64,000 bases of DNA from Valencia hispanica. Taxonomy: Eukaryota > Chordata > Actinopteri > Cyprinodontiformes > Valenciidae. The notes under the pieces are model-generated. The model saw nothing but the letters and a program-made list of their open reading frames with translations. It was not told where the DNA came from and ran no database searches. A program made the translations under genes and the position numbers. Below are positions 52,290 to 63,862 of the stretch, piece by piece. Every line of letters begins with the position of its first letter. The first letter of the stretch is position 1. The stretch is taken from assembly GCA_963556495.2 (NCBI GenBank), contig OY747704.1, forward strand, positions 9,388,501 through 9,452,500. Direction: 5' to 3'.

Positions 52290-52800
52290 GCAACGCTGGG
52301 AAGATCTGGGGCCTTTTGTGAAACGTAAAACTATCACTGATTGGGAAGAGGCATCTCATCCCTATGTTTTCCATTCCTCACACTCAGAGTGTGTATAAGC
52401 GCGCACAATTCATCTCACACCATGCACACGGACTGTGCAGCTCTTTTCCCCTGACTCGGAGCCTCTGCCCATACTTCTGTCTGCCGCTGCAGGCTCTGAT
52501 TCTGATCTGGAAAGACTGCCCAAATGGCTCTGGGCTCAACACAAATATGTGGGGCTCATAAAAGACTGCAAGCCATTGTGATCACTTCTAAATTGGATTT
52601 CAGGCCCTGTCAAAAACAGAAACCTGAATTGCTTAAGGTTATTAAATTATGAATAACTGGTACCATATACTGAATAATCTGATTACATGTGCGAAAACCT
52701 TTCAGTTGAAAGGTGCACCTAGTCTTTTGTTTCCCATCCTTAAGAAGGGGAATAAGCATGCTTGCGCAGCTGTTTATCTGAGGGATATTTATGTTGTGTT
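52290..52800 (+). pseudogene. Start of retroviral polymerase, degraded
   Basis: Short pieces in different frames (for example LPKWLWAQHKYVGLIKDC near 52518-52570 and an FRPCQKQ piece near 52600) resemble the segment between protease and reverse transcriptase. The catalytic YxDD box is not found; the region up to the integrase appears deleted. Confidence 0.4.
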
Positions 52801-53169
52801 GCCCTATCTCACGTATCTCTTTTGTCTTATGTTTATGTTCTTTGTTTCTCTTCTAGACTTAATTTAAACACAGAAAACCTAACTGTTATTGCTGCGTCTC
52901 ACATCTTTTACTAACCAGAAGGGAGGTGACAGTAATAAGAGATGACTGTATTACTCCGGTAAAGCATGTCTCTACTTCTGCTCTTATAGATGGCCGCATG
53001 GGTTACAGCATGTGTCCAAATAGGGGATAGTATCAGTTTTTAATCAGTGTTTAATGTTTTTAGAATATTTTCAGTTTTTCAAATAAGAAAACACACAGAC
53101 AGCACGAGGTTTTAAAGCTTTGACAAAAATAGATTACTGAGTTTTTAAATTTAAAACTCATTGTTCTTA

Positions 53170-53780
53170 CCACCCTCAGTCAGGAGGAGTTGTGGAACAC
53201 GAGAATGGATTGATTAAGAGCAAACTGACTAAATGCTGTGCAGAGACAGGCTTACCATGGACAAAAGCACTACCACTCGTGCTAATGTATATAAGAACAA
53301 GAAGCAGAAACAGAGCCAACCAATTCAAATTCAAAAATACTTTATTGATCCTAGAGGGAAATTAAGTGTTGGTATAGCTCATATAATTAATTCTTTAATT
53401 CTTTAACCATAGTCTTTTAGAGGTACTATTTGGCAGACCTGCAAACACTGGAGGAGAAACCAGGGCTGATGGGTTCCTAACAACACAGTTATGAAAATCA
53501 AATGTTGGAATATTTCAAGTGTTGTCAAAGTCTTTTTTTCCCCCAATCTCACCAGGCTGTAAAAGCCATTCTAACCAGGTGACTGGGTGTTAATAACAGA
53601 CACCCGCAGGGACAAGAGGTGGCTGGGACCATTCCAGGTGTTCTTATTTACCTCTACTGCTGTCAAGGTTGAACACAGGAACAGCTGGGTGCACGCCACA
53701 CATTGCAAAAGGTTCAAGGAGGATCCCACAACAGAGCCCCCTACACAGGGGCTTCCACATGACGACCTACCTGTACCCTC
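53170..53780 (+). pseudogene. Retroviral integrase remnant, split by a LINE tail
   Basis: 53176-53325 contains GGVVEHENGLIKSKL, the core-domain helix with the last catalytic Glu position, and GLPWTKALPLVLMYIR. 53616-53720 contains a GPFQV piece and SWVHATHCKRF, a GPY/F-type C-terminal module seen in gamma/epsilon-type retroviruses. Between them a LINE tail (about 53326-53410) has been inserted. Not functional. Confidence 0.65.
53326..53410 (-). repeat. L2-type 3' tail inserted in the integrase
   Basis: AATTCAAATTCAAAAATACT followed by TTTATTGATCCTAGAGGG matches the tail that closes the L2 element at 14227. It shows L2 insertion after the provirus arrived. Confidence 0.6.
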
Positions 53781-53933
53781 TGGGTGACAGGACAGCATGA
53801 AGCGCAGAGCCACCCTAGGAATCAGAGGCAGCTGGACTCGAGGAGCAAAAGTGTATACCACTGTTAGATAAGAGGGAAACATTTAAATTCTATAACCAGG
53901 CAGTTCTATGGAAATTGGTGACTCCTTTGGGTC

Positions 53934-54890
53934 TTGATGGGCCTGTCCTTGTTCTGGATCGTTTCCCTGTTACTATGGGAATGTAAGTTACTTCATGGAT
54001 GCAACATAAACACAACAAATATAACAGACACTTTGAAGAGTGAACAACATTCAGTGAACCTCAGCATCACCTCATCATCGGAAGATGAGGTCAGCTTTTC
54101 CAGAAAGAAGACCCATTAGACTTCTGTGTGAACAAATATGGGGGAGTGGAACGGAATTACACACCAGGGGCTCAGACAACTTTTCAGTTTGACTTATGTG
54201 ATGTTATTTACTGTGGTTCTAACACTGGTAGCTGGAGAAAGTATGTTTACCTGTGTGTAATGTTTGACTACTATTATTGAATCCTTGCCCATCCTGGTCT
54301 AAGGTCGTTTGGAATACTGGTAGGACAGCTCAGCCTAGCATTTCAGACCTTAAAAGTATGAAGCAGAAAATATCCTTTACAAGGGGACAAGTGGTAAATA
54401 CTGGCTCAGGAGGGGGAAGGTCAACCCTTATTTGTTAACTATAGATTCCATCCAATACCCATATTCCCATCTAATTAGGAAACCACATTGCAGGGGAGAC
54501 TGACAAGGGAGCAGCCCATTTTTCCTGGCAATAGGGGTGGATGTTTCAGGTATAGATCCTATAGGATTAGTAAAAATTGTTTCTTAGTGTTTTCACCTTT
54601 CTAATTATAGCAATGGCCCTATTTGCAGTTTGTGGTTGCTGCTGTGTTCTCTGTGCCAGGGCTTTAATACTTAGGTGAAAAGATAAAGCTGTGGCCAATT
54701 TGGATAAATCTGACTCACCTTCTGTGTACCATTTAATCAATATAGAAAGCCTGAAAACAGAGATGAGCCTGTTGGAGAAGAGAGTAATAAAGATGAATTT
54801 TCTGAAGAAGTTAATTTGTAAACAGTATTTCCATTTTGTTGTTATGCATTTTTTACCATTATCATTCTTTTTGCTTTGCTATAATTAGAG
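53934..54890 (+). pseudogene. Retroviral envelope remnants
   Basis: The first frame starts with a hydrophobic signal-like segment (53934-54000) and has two N-linked sites nearby. A hydrophobic span near 54585-54660, rich in Cys and ending in CARAL, has the look of a transmembrane anchor, followed by a short tail up to 54880. Most of the surface and fusion parts is missing and several stops interrupt. It is a broken relic. Confidence 0.5.
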
Positions 54891-55040
54891 GTTGAAATCC
54901 ATTAGAAAAAACATATGCCTGAGTCCCCTCTTGGACCATTTCTTACTGAAATGTTTCATATCATTAGTTTTTTTTATATTATGTTTTACATTTTCATTAA
55001 AATTTTCTTCTAGCTGATTTTGGTAATCAGAAGAAAGGAA

Positions 55041-55519
55041 TGTGATGGGAATTTTTTTTATAATTTTTGATTATCTGATATGTGCAAAAGGGTACTTGGT
55101 TGATGAATAGTTCTGTGTATAGCTTATGGAAACTGCAGTTTGGCCTCACATATTTGCATGATAACAACGTGAAGTCCTTGAATATAGTGAAGAATTATGG
55201 ACTCACCTGACCTTTAAGGTCACATACAAAATAACTTGTTACTTTGCAAAGGAGGATGGAAGGAGGAACAAACTGATAAAATCCACAGGTGCAGAGATAA
55301 TGAGTCTGTGAATGTGAGACATGTACTGTTACTATTGCTAGGAAGAACAAGATGTGCTTTTGAAACTGGGGTTGTGGAAAATGTATAAATGTTCATGCTG
55401 TGTGTCACTCGGGGCTCTGCTTGTCTGACTTGTTCAGTAATAGTATTTTGTCTTCAAATAAATCACAAAGCTCCATCAAGTGTTTTATTAACATTATCTC
55501 ATCTCAAAATTCCAGAACA
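55041..55519 (+). repeat. 3' LTR of the provirus
   Basis: It starts TGTGATGGGA directly after the purine-rich AGAAGAAAGGAA and ends TTCCAGAACA. Inside are TATAAA at 55384-55389, a likely start region with CACTCGGGGCTCTGC, and AATAAA at 55457-55462. This order fits U3-R-U5. The partner 5' LTR was not found. Confidence 0.55.
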
Positions 55520-56727
55520 GTAGGCCTATATAGTTATAGGCTAAGTATACTAGAAATTACTGTAACATACAATTAAATGTGTTATATATTATTGATAAAA
55601 TGCCTTGTGTGTGTAGCTATCTGATTACTATTTATGAAAAGACCCATGGTTTAAATTGTGCATCGTGTATGCATGAACATACATCTCCAAGCATACCAGT
55701 TTGGGAATTTTAAATCCTGGTCATTTTTCGGCGATCTGTCCCACCAAACCAAGGTTGAGTATCCATGGCATTTTAGCTGTCAAGTCTCCCGTTTTGGCCA
55801 TGAAACAATCGTATTTTAAGAGATGTAGAAGAAATCCAAAATACCACCTTGTCAACCATTTTACAAACTACAATTGGTTGATCATCTTTGTTGAACTTAA
55901 AATGATCGTATGTTATTATGTCTGGGAAACTGACAGGCTAAAGATAGACGCCGGGAAAGTGGAGTGAAATAACAGGAGTTTTCTGGCCAAAACCGATATG
56001 TTTAACAGCCACATCTCTGCCGTTTATAAGAAATCAAACCGTTTGAAAATCGGTTTAAAATTGAGCAAGTTAGTTATTTAAATGGTACATGCACCATTGA
56101 CACCAATGTTACGAAAGGGGGCATCTGTCTGAAGTAAGATGGCTGCAGTCTTGCTACGTCACAGTCAATCGTCGATAATCCCTAAGCCATCTAGGGGAGG
56201 CTGAGCAAGATAGCAGCCAGCATGCACGCTTCGCTGTGAAAGTTTTGGGCATCTTTTGTTCTATAAATGAACAGATATTTAACGGAAACATGACTTTCAA
56301 GAACTGGTATGTGTAAAAAAAAAGGACAATATAAAAAAAAAAGTCTAACTTGTTAACGATTTTGGGAAGATGCACTGACTTTTTTTCCCTCCCTCATCTT
56401 TGGGCTAACTAGCCAAACACTAAGACATGACAAAACGAAAAGAAAAAAAGCGGAACATTTTGATAGACTGGAATGAGGACTCCGCTTATGCTCTCCTTTA
56501 CCTGATACTCTTCTTTCAAGCCCTAACTCCAAGAAAACATGTTCCAGGGATAACGATGAGGTTTCCAATACAGATATACTAAAAGCCTATGGCGCAGGAA
56601 CCGGGGGAGGGGCGAGCCGTGGAGGAGAAAAATATTTGATTTTGAAATGTTTTACTCGTGTGCTTTTATTTTGAAAGAGACAGCGGTCTTGTCAGCAACG
56701 CAGACCCACCCTTATGGCTCAGACTGA
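55520..56727. other. Intergenic DNA
   Basis: It contains the inverted partner (56126-56145) of the repeat at about 49455-49480. Open frames near 55701-55967 and 56568-56353 show no motif I know. Confidence 0.35.
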
Positions 56728-57311
56728 CCCCCGATTTCCACTGCATGCGCTCCGCTCCAGTCCACCACGCACTCCGCAGCCGTTCCCAATTTCCATTGCA
56801 TGCGCTCTAGATCCGCTCCGCTCCGGTCTGCAGCCCAGAGGCGGTCAAAGAAGCATACGTAGGAATTACGAGATCTTGTGATAAGTCAGTAATAACTGCG
56901 GAAGTCGGAACAAAATTCTTCATTCCGTGGAAAACGAACAGAAAAGAAGTTATTCTCTGTTATTCTGTGTCAAGATATTTTGGACAACATATGTATAAAC
57001 ATACGCGGGCTAATATTAATATAGCTATGCATACAAAAATGTCTAGTCTCTCTTTATTGATTTATTTTGAAAACCACCCGGAAATGTGGTTGTTCTACAT
57101 CTGGTTGGTGCTTAGTGATTTGTGTAGATTGACTGCGGACTTGATCCGACGTCCGGCAAAAATAAAATCGATCATATTTTTGCCAGATGGTGAAACGGCG
57201 GCCGGCGCCCTGCGCCACTCAGCGGCAGCAGTGGAAATGCTCTCATTGACTACAATGGGAGCGTTGTTGCTGCGGAGTGCATGCCGGAGCGGATGCAGTG
57301 GAAATTGGGGG
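56728..57311. mobile_element. Harbinger-like MITE, full-length copy
   Basis: It begins CCCCCGATTTCCACTGCATG and ends GATGCAGTGGAAATTGGGGG, long terminal inverted repeats, with TGA on the left and TTA on the right. A three-base TTA/TAA-type duplication would suit PIF/Harbinger. The left repeat is partly duplicated (a second CAATTTCCATTGCATGCG at 56787). The interior frame (56967-57410) reads through the right repeat and is not a gene. A truncated inverted relative lies at 18543-18892. Confidence 0.6.
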
Positions 57312-58396
57312 TTAGAGCAAGTGAGAGGCGGGTGTCCAGACAACGAATGTGATAGAGCGGAGTTGAGGATGAAAAGGCAGCAGCTGAGAAAAGAAAGAAA
57401 GGAAATGTGAGTTGGTAATAATTCTGTCTAGGAGGATCATTATGTTGTTTGTCTAAATTATGTTAAACTCATGTGATTCAAAACAAATATTAACGTTATT
57501 AGCCAACTAAAATATGGTGGACTTTCCAGTAACAGACAAAAGCGATTTGACATTAAATACTGCATATGATGGTTGTTAAAGAACATATTTTTTCTGATAA
57601 TAAAACCCATGTGACTTTAAAACCAGTAAAGTTACACATCTCCCAAATATACAAAAGAGTTTCTGGCTGTGTGCTTTTGACATGTTAGTTACATTTCCAT
57701 TCTAAGTATTTTTCTTTACCTTATTCATGTCTGCTGTTCTTATATTAGGGATGAGGTTCAGCTTAACAGTGGTGAGGGTGAGACAGAAAGACCCAACACT
57801 GCAGAACAGCAGGTGGTTGCTATTGCCTAATGCAGCGTGAGGTGATTTAAGGTTGTTGGTGATGAAAGGGAGGTTTGATTAAGTTTAAATAATGTAAAAA
57901 TTAGATAAAGTCCTTGTTAAAAGAGCTTTTCTACGTTCTAAAGAAAATGATGCTACATATTTTAAAAGGTAGCCATTTCACCACTTGTAAGATCTTGTTT
58001 TTGAAAGCAAGCTGTTTGATTTGCCATTCAGTTAATATAAGAAAAAACTACAGAAATGTGTACAAATACTGCTGATAGTGTCATTGATACCCCCTGCAGT
58101 CGGTGTTAAAACACACACAGAGTAACATAAGATTAGATGAATTACAATATCTAAGAAAAAAAAAAGGGTTTGCTTGCTTGCAGTCAGGTTGCACTGTGTG
58201 ACATTTTTACTATTTTCATTTTAGGGTGTACAGAGCAGGGACATACAGCTGAGAGACACTGAAATCAAGGGACAGAGGATCAGCCACACCCAAAATTAAT
58301 TGAAAGTCAAGTTTTGTCTTAAGGAACTCTCTCCTTCCAAGAGCAGTGGTACAAGGACTTTACCCGGTTGCATTATGATGCAGTGCAGATCGGGTT
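57312..58396. other. Intergenic DNA, unassigned
   Basis: No gene was recognised. Part of this could be the 5' leader of the LINE that follows. Confidence 0.35.
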
Positions 58397-59640
58397 TTGG
58401 TGTTTTTATTGCATGATAATTTACCTGAACAAACTTACACCATTTGCTGTAAAATCAGAGCCTGCCTTAATCACTTCTGCTCCATTGCAGCAAGGTTAGT
58501 GGGGACTGTTCTTCTGCGTGGCAACATGGCAATGAGGAGGCAGTTAATCTGGCACACCGGCACTGCCAACTTTCGTATAAAACCCAAGGTATATAAAACT
58601 ACTGACGGGAAAGGGATTATGGAAGATGAGTTTTTACACTTCATCTTTGTCAAGATGAGAACCGTGCCATATGATGAAATTGTGCTGTTTGCCGCATACA
58701 ACTTGTCATCTGACTGGATAGAAGAATCCAAGTGGTTGCCGTTTGAGCTGTGTCCGACAGCGCTACGCTTTGTTAAGCATAAAGGTGCCCAGAAAGACGC
58801 TAACATTAAGGACTGCATGAAACTGCTAAATGAGCGTGGTGAGGACATCTCCAGGTTTGTCTCATACTACCTGGATGAACTTCCACCTGTCGTCTTTGGC
58901 AGTATGGATGCATCGGCACTACTCAGTAGGCTGGAGTGATTGAATCAGTAAGTTTCCACTCTGAGGGAAGCGTTGGAAACTCAGGCAAGCGTGAGCAATA
59001 AACAGGGAGCGGCAACTGTGGCCCTGGACCGTCGGACGATAGCCCTGGAGTTGGGCCCATGGGGCTGGAGCCGCTGCATCCAGATTGCAGGAGAAAGAAG
59101 CGTCGGGGTCGGCAGAGCCTGCTCGGCAGTCACAGAGAGTGACAGCAAAACCATAACCTCTTTCCCCAGTATGGAGTACCGTGCTGAAGCAAGGGAAATG
59201 CAAGTCTCAGAAGCCCTGGAGGTGTGGAGACCCGGAAGAACGAGCAGAGGAATGTGGGAATAATTGGCACCAGCACAGCAAGTAATATCCCAGTGATTAA
59301 AACCAAGCTGGTGAGTGTCTTTGCCACTCGTTTCTCTCCCGATCTTGACGCTAAGACTCTGTGTGACTATCTAACTGAGAAATTAGACAAAACTGTGAAA
59401 TGTCGGAAGATTGACTCGACCCGCAATGGATTCAGTTAATTTCAGGTGACTGCCAAATGCAATGAAGTGACTGACATGTATGATCCACAACTTTGGCCAG
59501 AGGGGATTTATGTGCACGTTATTTTGAGGCTCGCAAACCCAAAAAGAACAGTGGACAAAGGAAGGCTGGGCCACAGCAACAACGCTCTATACCTACCCTT
59601 ACAACTGCAGGTACACTGGGGAGCAGCAGCCAGGAGGGGA
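58397..59640 (+). pseudogene. LINE ORF1 protein, two blocks
   Basis: The first block is a 180-codon open frame (58397-58939) with RTVPYDEIVLFAAYNLSSDW, RFVKHKGAQKDANIKDCMKL and the end SMDASALLSRLE. The second block (about 59240-59560, frame changes) has KTKLVSVFATRFSPDLDAKT, LCDYLTEKL and DPQLWPEGIYV, which looks like an RRM-type nucleic-acid-binding fold. ORF1 proteins bind the LINE RNA; the first block has no fold I recognise. Stops occur between blocks. Confidence 0.55.
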
Positions 59641-60300
59641 TTATTGCAGATAAATTAATGAACTCAATATTGTGTCTTATAATGTGTGAGGGCTGCGCGT
59701 CGGGCACACAATGCAGCTGATAAAGCGTGCCACTGCGTAGTGGATAAACTTTTAGAGACATGTGATGTACTATGCGTCCAAGAGACCTTTTTACCTAAAC
59801 AGGATCTAGAGAGACTGAATTCACTTCATCAAGACTTCTATGGGGCGGGTGAATCTACCACTGACCTGAGCACCAGGATAGTTCATGGTAGAATATCTGG
59901 CGGTGTTGCTGTGCTTTGGCATAAAAAATATGATCAGCTGGTGACTGTGCTTACACTGGGTGTTGATTGGGCCATAGGTTTTGAGCTCAAGTGTGGTGAT
60001 AAAAACCTAATCATACACTGAACATTTACACACCCAATGAGTGTTCTCAAAATGAGGATGAATATCTTAATAGACTAGCTTGTATAATGTCTATCATTCA
60101 AGATTATCCTTCAACTTGCCTTTATATTGTGGGCGATATGAATGCAGATATTTCCAATGGCAGATCTCTATTCGCCAAGTACCTGATGCAGTTCTGCTCT
60201 GAAAGTGGTTTGATTCTCTCTGGCAAAGCGCTTTTGCCTGACAGTAGCTACACTTACATTAGTGAGGCTTGGCCCATGTGCCTTTTTCACTCTGTGTAAA
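59640..60300 (+). pseudogene. LINE APE-type endonuclease
   Basis: Motifs in order: DVLCVQETFLPKQDLE (catalytic Glu), GRISGGVAVLWHKKYD, a stop and restart near 60020, YIVGDMNADISNG (catalytic Asp/Asn) and SSYTYISEAW. The end of the domain with the final SDH motif is out of frame or lost. Its role would be nicking of target DNA. Confidence 0.65.
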
Positions 60301-60505
60301 TGTAGGCAACATATCTACTCTTCTATCAGTAGATAGCAGCACTCGGGTAGAATAGACTGGTGTAACCTCACTGAGGAAGATCTTAAAAAATACTGTCCAC
60401 AGTCTGATACGTTGTTAAGTAACAGTCAATTACCAAAGGATGCCATTGTATGTTGTGATATTAATTGTAAGAGCACCCTGTATGATAATATTGTGAAATC
60501 CCTCC

Positions 60506-62016
60506 TTGTCTGATGTACACCTCTGTATAAGTCCAAACCACACAAAAATGCGTATGTGGAAGAGCTCCATCCTGATATGGGTTGAGTCAGGCAGATTAAA
60601 ATATGGCCCTTTATTTGAGTATAAGAAACAGGCACATGCAAGTTTTAAATATGCTCTACACTTCATCAAAAGGAATGAAAACACAAGGTCTGATTCGCTT
60701 GCAAGAAAACTACAAAACAATAGCTCTAATGATTTCTGGAAAGAAATTAAGCAAATGAATAATTGTAAAACCTCGCTACCAACCAATATCGATGGTGTCA
60801 GCAGCTTGGAGGAAATTTCTCAGCTATGGAGGAGACATTACTATGAGCTTTTTAACTGTGTCAAGAGCAAAATTCTCACAGTGGGCACCATTGACACTAA
60901 TGAAGATGTAACCATCTCCTCACAAGAGGTCCATGATGCAATAATGATGCTAAAAAACAATAAAGCATGTGATATGGACAAGATATCTGCAGAACACTTC
61001 AAATTTGCGAGCAGAAAACTCTGTCCCCTAATTGCCATCTGCTTTACGGGGTTTTTAGTCCATGGTATTTTACCTGATTCTATTTGATCTGTTTTACTAA
61101 TGCCAATTATCAAAGAGAAATCTGGGAAAATCAACAGTTCAGATAACTACCGGCCTATAGCCCTGGCCAGTGTCCTATCCAAGATTTTGGAGAGGACTAT
61201 ATTGAATAGGCTGGAACAGTTCATCCTGACCTCTGACAACCAGTTTGGTTTTAAACCTAAACATGGCACAGATACATGTATTTTTGCTCTGCTCTTAAAG
61301 AGATTCTTGATTTGTACAACAGACAAAATTCCACGATTTTTATGTGTTTTATTGATGCCTCTAAGGCCTTTGATCGTGTGAATCACGTAAAATTATTTTA
61401 TAAATTGCAAAATAGAGGGATTCCCATGTCACTTATACGAATCCTGACTTTCTGGTACTCACACCAGACAATGTATGAGAAATGGGGTGATATTACATCA
61501 GCCCCCTTCAACATATGCAATGGCAGGGGAATATTCTATCACCATTTCTTTTTAATATTTATATGGATGAGTTATCCAACCAACTGAAAAGTTGCAGAAC
61601 AGGCTTTATGGTTGGAGATGCTATTGTGAACACTTTGATGTATGCAGATGATCTGGTTGTCCTGTGTCCATACAGTGCTGGCCTCCAGCAACTACTCAGA
61701 ATATGCTCCCAATATGGCTCTGATTCTGACATAAAATTTAATGGGGAAAAAAAAAGAGTAATATCATGATCGTCATAACCAAGTAAGATAATAAACGATC
61801 ATTTCCTGTCTCCTCTCTCTCTGGTACCGTCATTAAAACATGTGAAGAAGTTAAATACCTAGGACATTATTTGAGTGACGACCTGTCTGAGGATGGAGAT
61901 ATTCAAAGACAATGCCGTATGATGTATGCACAGGCTAATATGCTGAAGAGAAAATGTAGTATGTGCTCGGTGCCTGTTAACATAACTCTTTTTAAAACTT
62001 TCTGCACCCCAATGTA
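60506..62016 (+). pseudogene. LINE reverse transcriptase, 3'-truncated
   Basis: Linker motifs include DFWKEIKQMNNCKTSLP and VHDAIMMLKNNKACDMDKIS. RT motifs: SDNYRPIALASVLSKILER (61140-61197), DNQFGFKPKHGTDTC, MCFIDASKAFDRVNHVKLFY (shifted frame, 61340-61400), a damaged NGxRQGGILSPFLFNIYMDEL (about 61515-61575), and the catalytic YADD box at 61641-61652. Then YLGHYLSDDLSEDGDIQR (about 61858-61911). The homology ends near FKTFCTPMY at 62016-62020. Confidence 0.7.
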
Positions 62017-62020
62017 TTGA

Positions 62021-62699
62021 GAATGAGGAGACACGTGACGACAATGAAAAGATACGTAACAATTTGGGCAGGGTCTGAGCCCGTCGGCCATGTTGTCAGA
62101 CTACACTATCGGTTGCCATGGGCAACACTGTCAGAGCGACACAGAGACGGAGCAAGAAAGACGACTGGAATTACGCATTTAAATGGAGAAATTATGGATA
62201 ACATTAAGAAGAAATGGAGAAGCAGGCCAAAGGGTCCTTATGTGGAGAAACTGAATTGATTTAGTTTCTTAAACTCTGTGCGTAAAGTTGAAAATGACTG
62301 TGCGTCTGCATCTAGTGGTCAGTGGCGTAAATTGTAAACTTTCACAATGAAGGACAGCTGTCCATAGCCGTTTCTGATTATTGTACTGATTAGAGGTTGC
62401 GTCATAAGAAAGTGACAGCAAAAGATCATCACACAAACACCCTTCAGATGGTGTTCTTTGTTGTGAATGCACTCACTACCTGATGGAGTAGTGGGGTGGT
62501 TCCTTCAGAAAGTGAACTTTTGTGTGATGTCCTGCTTCATTTTCTCACTCGACTTTTCTGCCGCACCATAAGGAGCCCTGGTAACAACGGGCTTTACATT
62601 TTTCCCTTAGGCTTTAAAAAACAGTTTTAAAAAACCGATCAAAGACGAAAAATAACACAAGAGCCCTTGTCCAGTATCCAATTCACCATGCAGAAAATA
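62021..62699. other. Intergenic DNA, unassigned
   Basis: No recognised gene. An 80-codon frame (62017-62259) has no known motif. Confidence 0.35.
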
Positions 62700-63745
62700 T
62701 GGATGTCCGCCGCTGTGATGAGGGAGAAAAAGCTTTGACTTCCAGAAGATCAGACATATGGGGAAAGACGATGGCGAAAGAAACTTTGGCCTCTGGTTGA
62801 AAAAGCCAGCAAAGATGGAAAGAAGACTGCTTGGCGTGGTCCAGATGTAATCATAGAAGGAAAGAAAATCACTGCACAAATAGGTCCTTGGTGCAGAGCA
62901 CAGAGCAGCTCTGTGGGATTCTGCAGCACCACTTCAAACATAGCCTAACTCAGGAGAAGGTTCCAGTGTTGTGGAAGACATCCTGCCTTGTTCCAGTACC
63001 AAAGAGAACTCACCCATCAGTCATCAATGACATAGACCTGTTCCCCTGACATCCCACATCTTGGAGGTCCTGGAGAGACTCCTGTTGGCACCCCGAGTAA
63101 GCAAACAAGAACATATCAAGACCCACTGCAGTTTGCTTATCGCCGTGGAGTTGGGAGTTGAAGATGCCATCATCCACCTGCTTCAACCAACCCACTGTCA
63201 TCTGGACAAAGCAGGCAGCACTGTGAGGATCATGTTCTTTGATTTCTCCAGTGCATTTAACACAATTCAGCCTGATTTGCTTCGTCAGAAACTCCTGAAA
63301 CAGATGATTGTAGATTTCAGAAGAAACAGGGATAAGTCAAACACTATTTCCATCATGGGTTAAGAAGTGGAGGTGGTTGAGGAGTATGAATACCTCAGAG
63401 TTCACCTGGAACAGACTGGACTGGAGGCGCAACAGTGAAGCTGTCTACAAGAAGGGACAGAGGAGACTGTACTTCTTGAGGAAGCTTAGGTCCTTCAAGG
63501 TTTGCAGCAAGATGCTGCAAATCTTCTACAAGTCTGTGTAGAGAGTGTAATCTCTTCAGCCATCATCTGTTGGGGTAGCAGCACAGAGCCAGGGATTTAA
63601 AAAGGCTAAACAACCTGATAAAGAAGGCTAGTTGTGTTCTAGGGACAACTGTGGAACATCTGGAGATGATGATGCAAAGGATTCTTCATAAAATCTAAAG
63701 AATTATGCAGAACCCTGAGCATCCTCTTCATGAGACTATCCTGCA
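62700..63745 (+). mobile_element. Chimeric LINE scrap: ORF1p-like piece joined to an L2 polymerase
   Basis: 62773-62885 encodes RKKLWPLVEKASKDGKKTAW followed by RGPDVIIEGKKI, the C-terminal type of L1/Tx1-like ORF1 proteins. At about 62890 it changes to an L2 reverse transcriptase of the same family as 14227-17300: [20 protein letters not shown] (62897-62960), KTSCLVPVPKRTHPS, then [20 protein letters not shown] and [20 protein letters not shown] (63160-63290). The palm with its catalytic box is deleted, and a C-terminal piece (63420-63745) follows. It is a dead, rearranged copy. Confidence 0.65.
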
Positions 63746-63754
63746 ACAACAGTG

Positions 63755-63805
63755 TGTACATATATACACATACATACATATATATATACATATATATATA
63801 TATAC

Positions 63806-63840
<35 letters not shown>

Positions 63841-63862
63841 CATATATATATATATATATATA
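63755..63862. repeat. TA/CATA microsatellite
   Basis: Alternating TA with interspersed CATA and CGAA units. The repetitive Tyr/Ile open frames on both strands here are artefacts. Confidence 0.85.

Larger units (their letters stand above)
50530..55519 (+). mobile_element. Decayed endogenous retrovirus with 3' LTR
   Basis: Retroviral remnants appear in the normal order on the plus strand: a possible gag region (50630-51050), protease (about 51608-52039), the start of the polymerase (52290-52800), integrase (53170-53780 with an insertion), envelope remnants (53934-54890), a purine-rich tract (55030-55040) and a 3' LTR (55041-55519). Most of the reverse transcriptase/RNase H and the bulk of the envelope are missing, and each piece has stops. 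No 5' LTR was found. The integrase and envelope features point to a gamma/epsilon-type fish retrovirus; this is inference from short motifs. The copy cannot be functional. Confidence 0.65.
58397..62020 (+). mobile_element. LINE with ORF1, endonuclease and RT, cut at the 3' end
   Basis: On the plus strand: ORF1 pieces (58397-59640), endonuclease (59640-60300), linker and reverse transcriptase (60506-62016). Homology stops inside the polymerase C-terminal region at about 62016, where unrelated DNA begins, so the 3' end and tail are missing. I recognise this family as common in teleost genomes but cannot assign its clade beyond the CR1/Jockey-like group of APE LINEs. Frameshifts and stops make it inactive, though its coding sequence is well preserved overall. 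Confidence 0.7.

Noticed and set aside
52872..53160. Reverse transcriptase core of the provirus
   Set aside because: No YxDD box or other RT motif is readable between the polymerase start and the integrase; the region seems deleted or replaced.
56967..57410. 147-codon frame as a gene
   Set aside because: It reads across the right terminal inverted repeat of a MITE, and the matching region at 18543-18892 has the same frame as a repeat.
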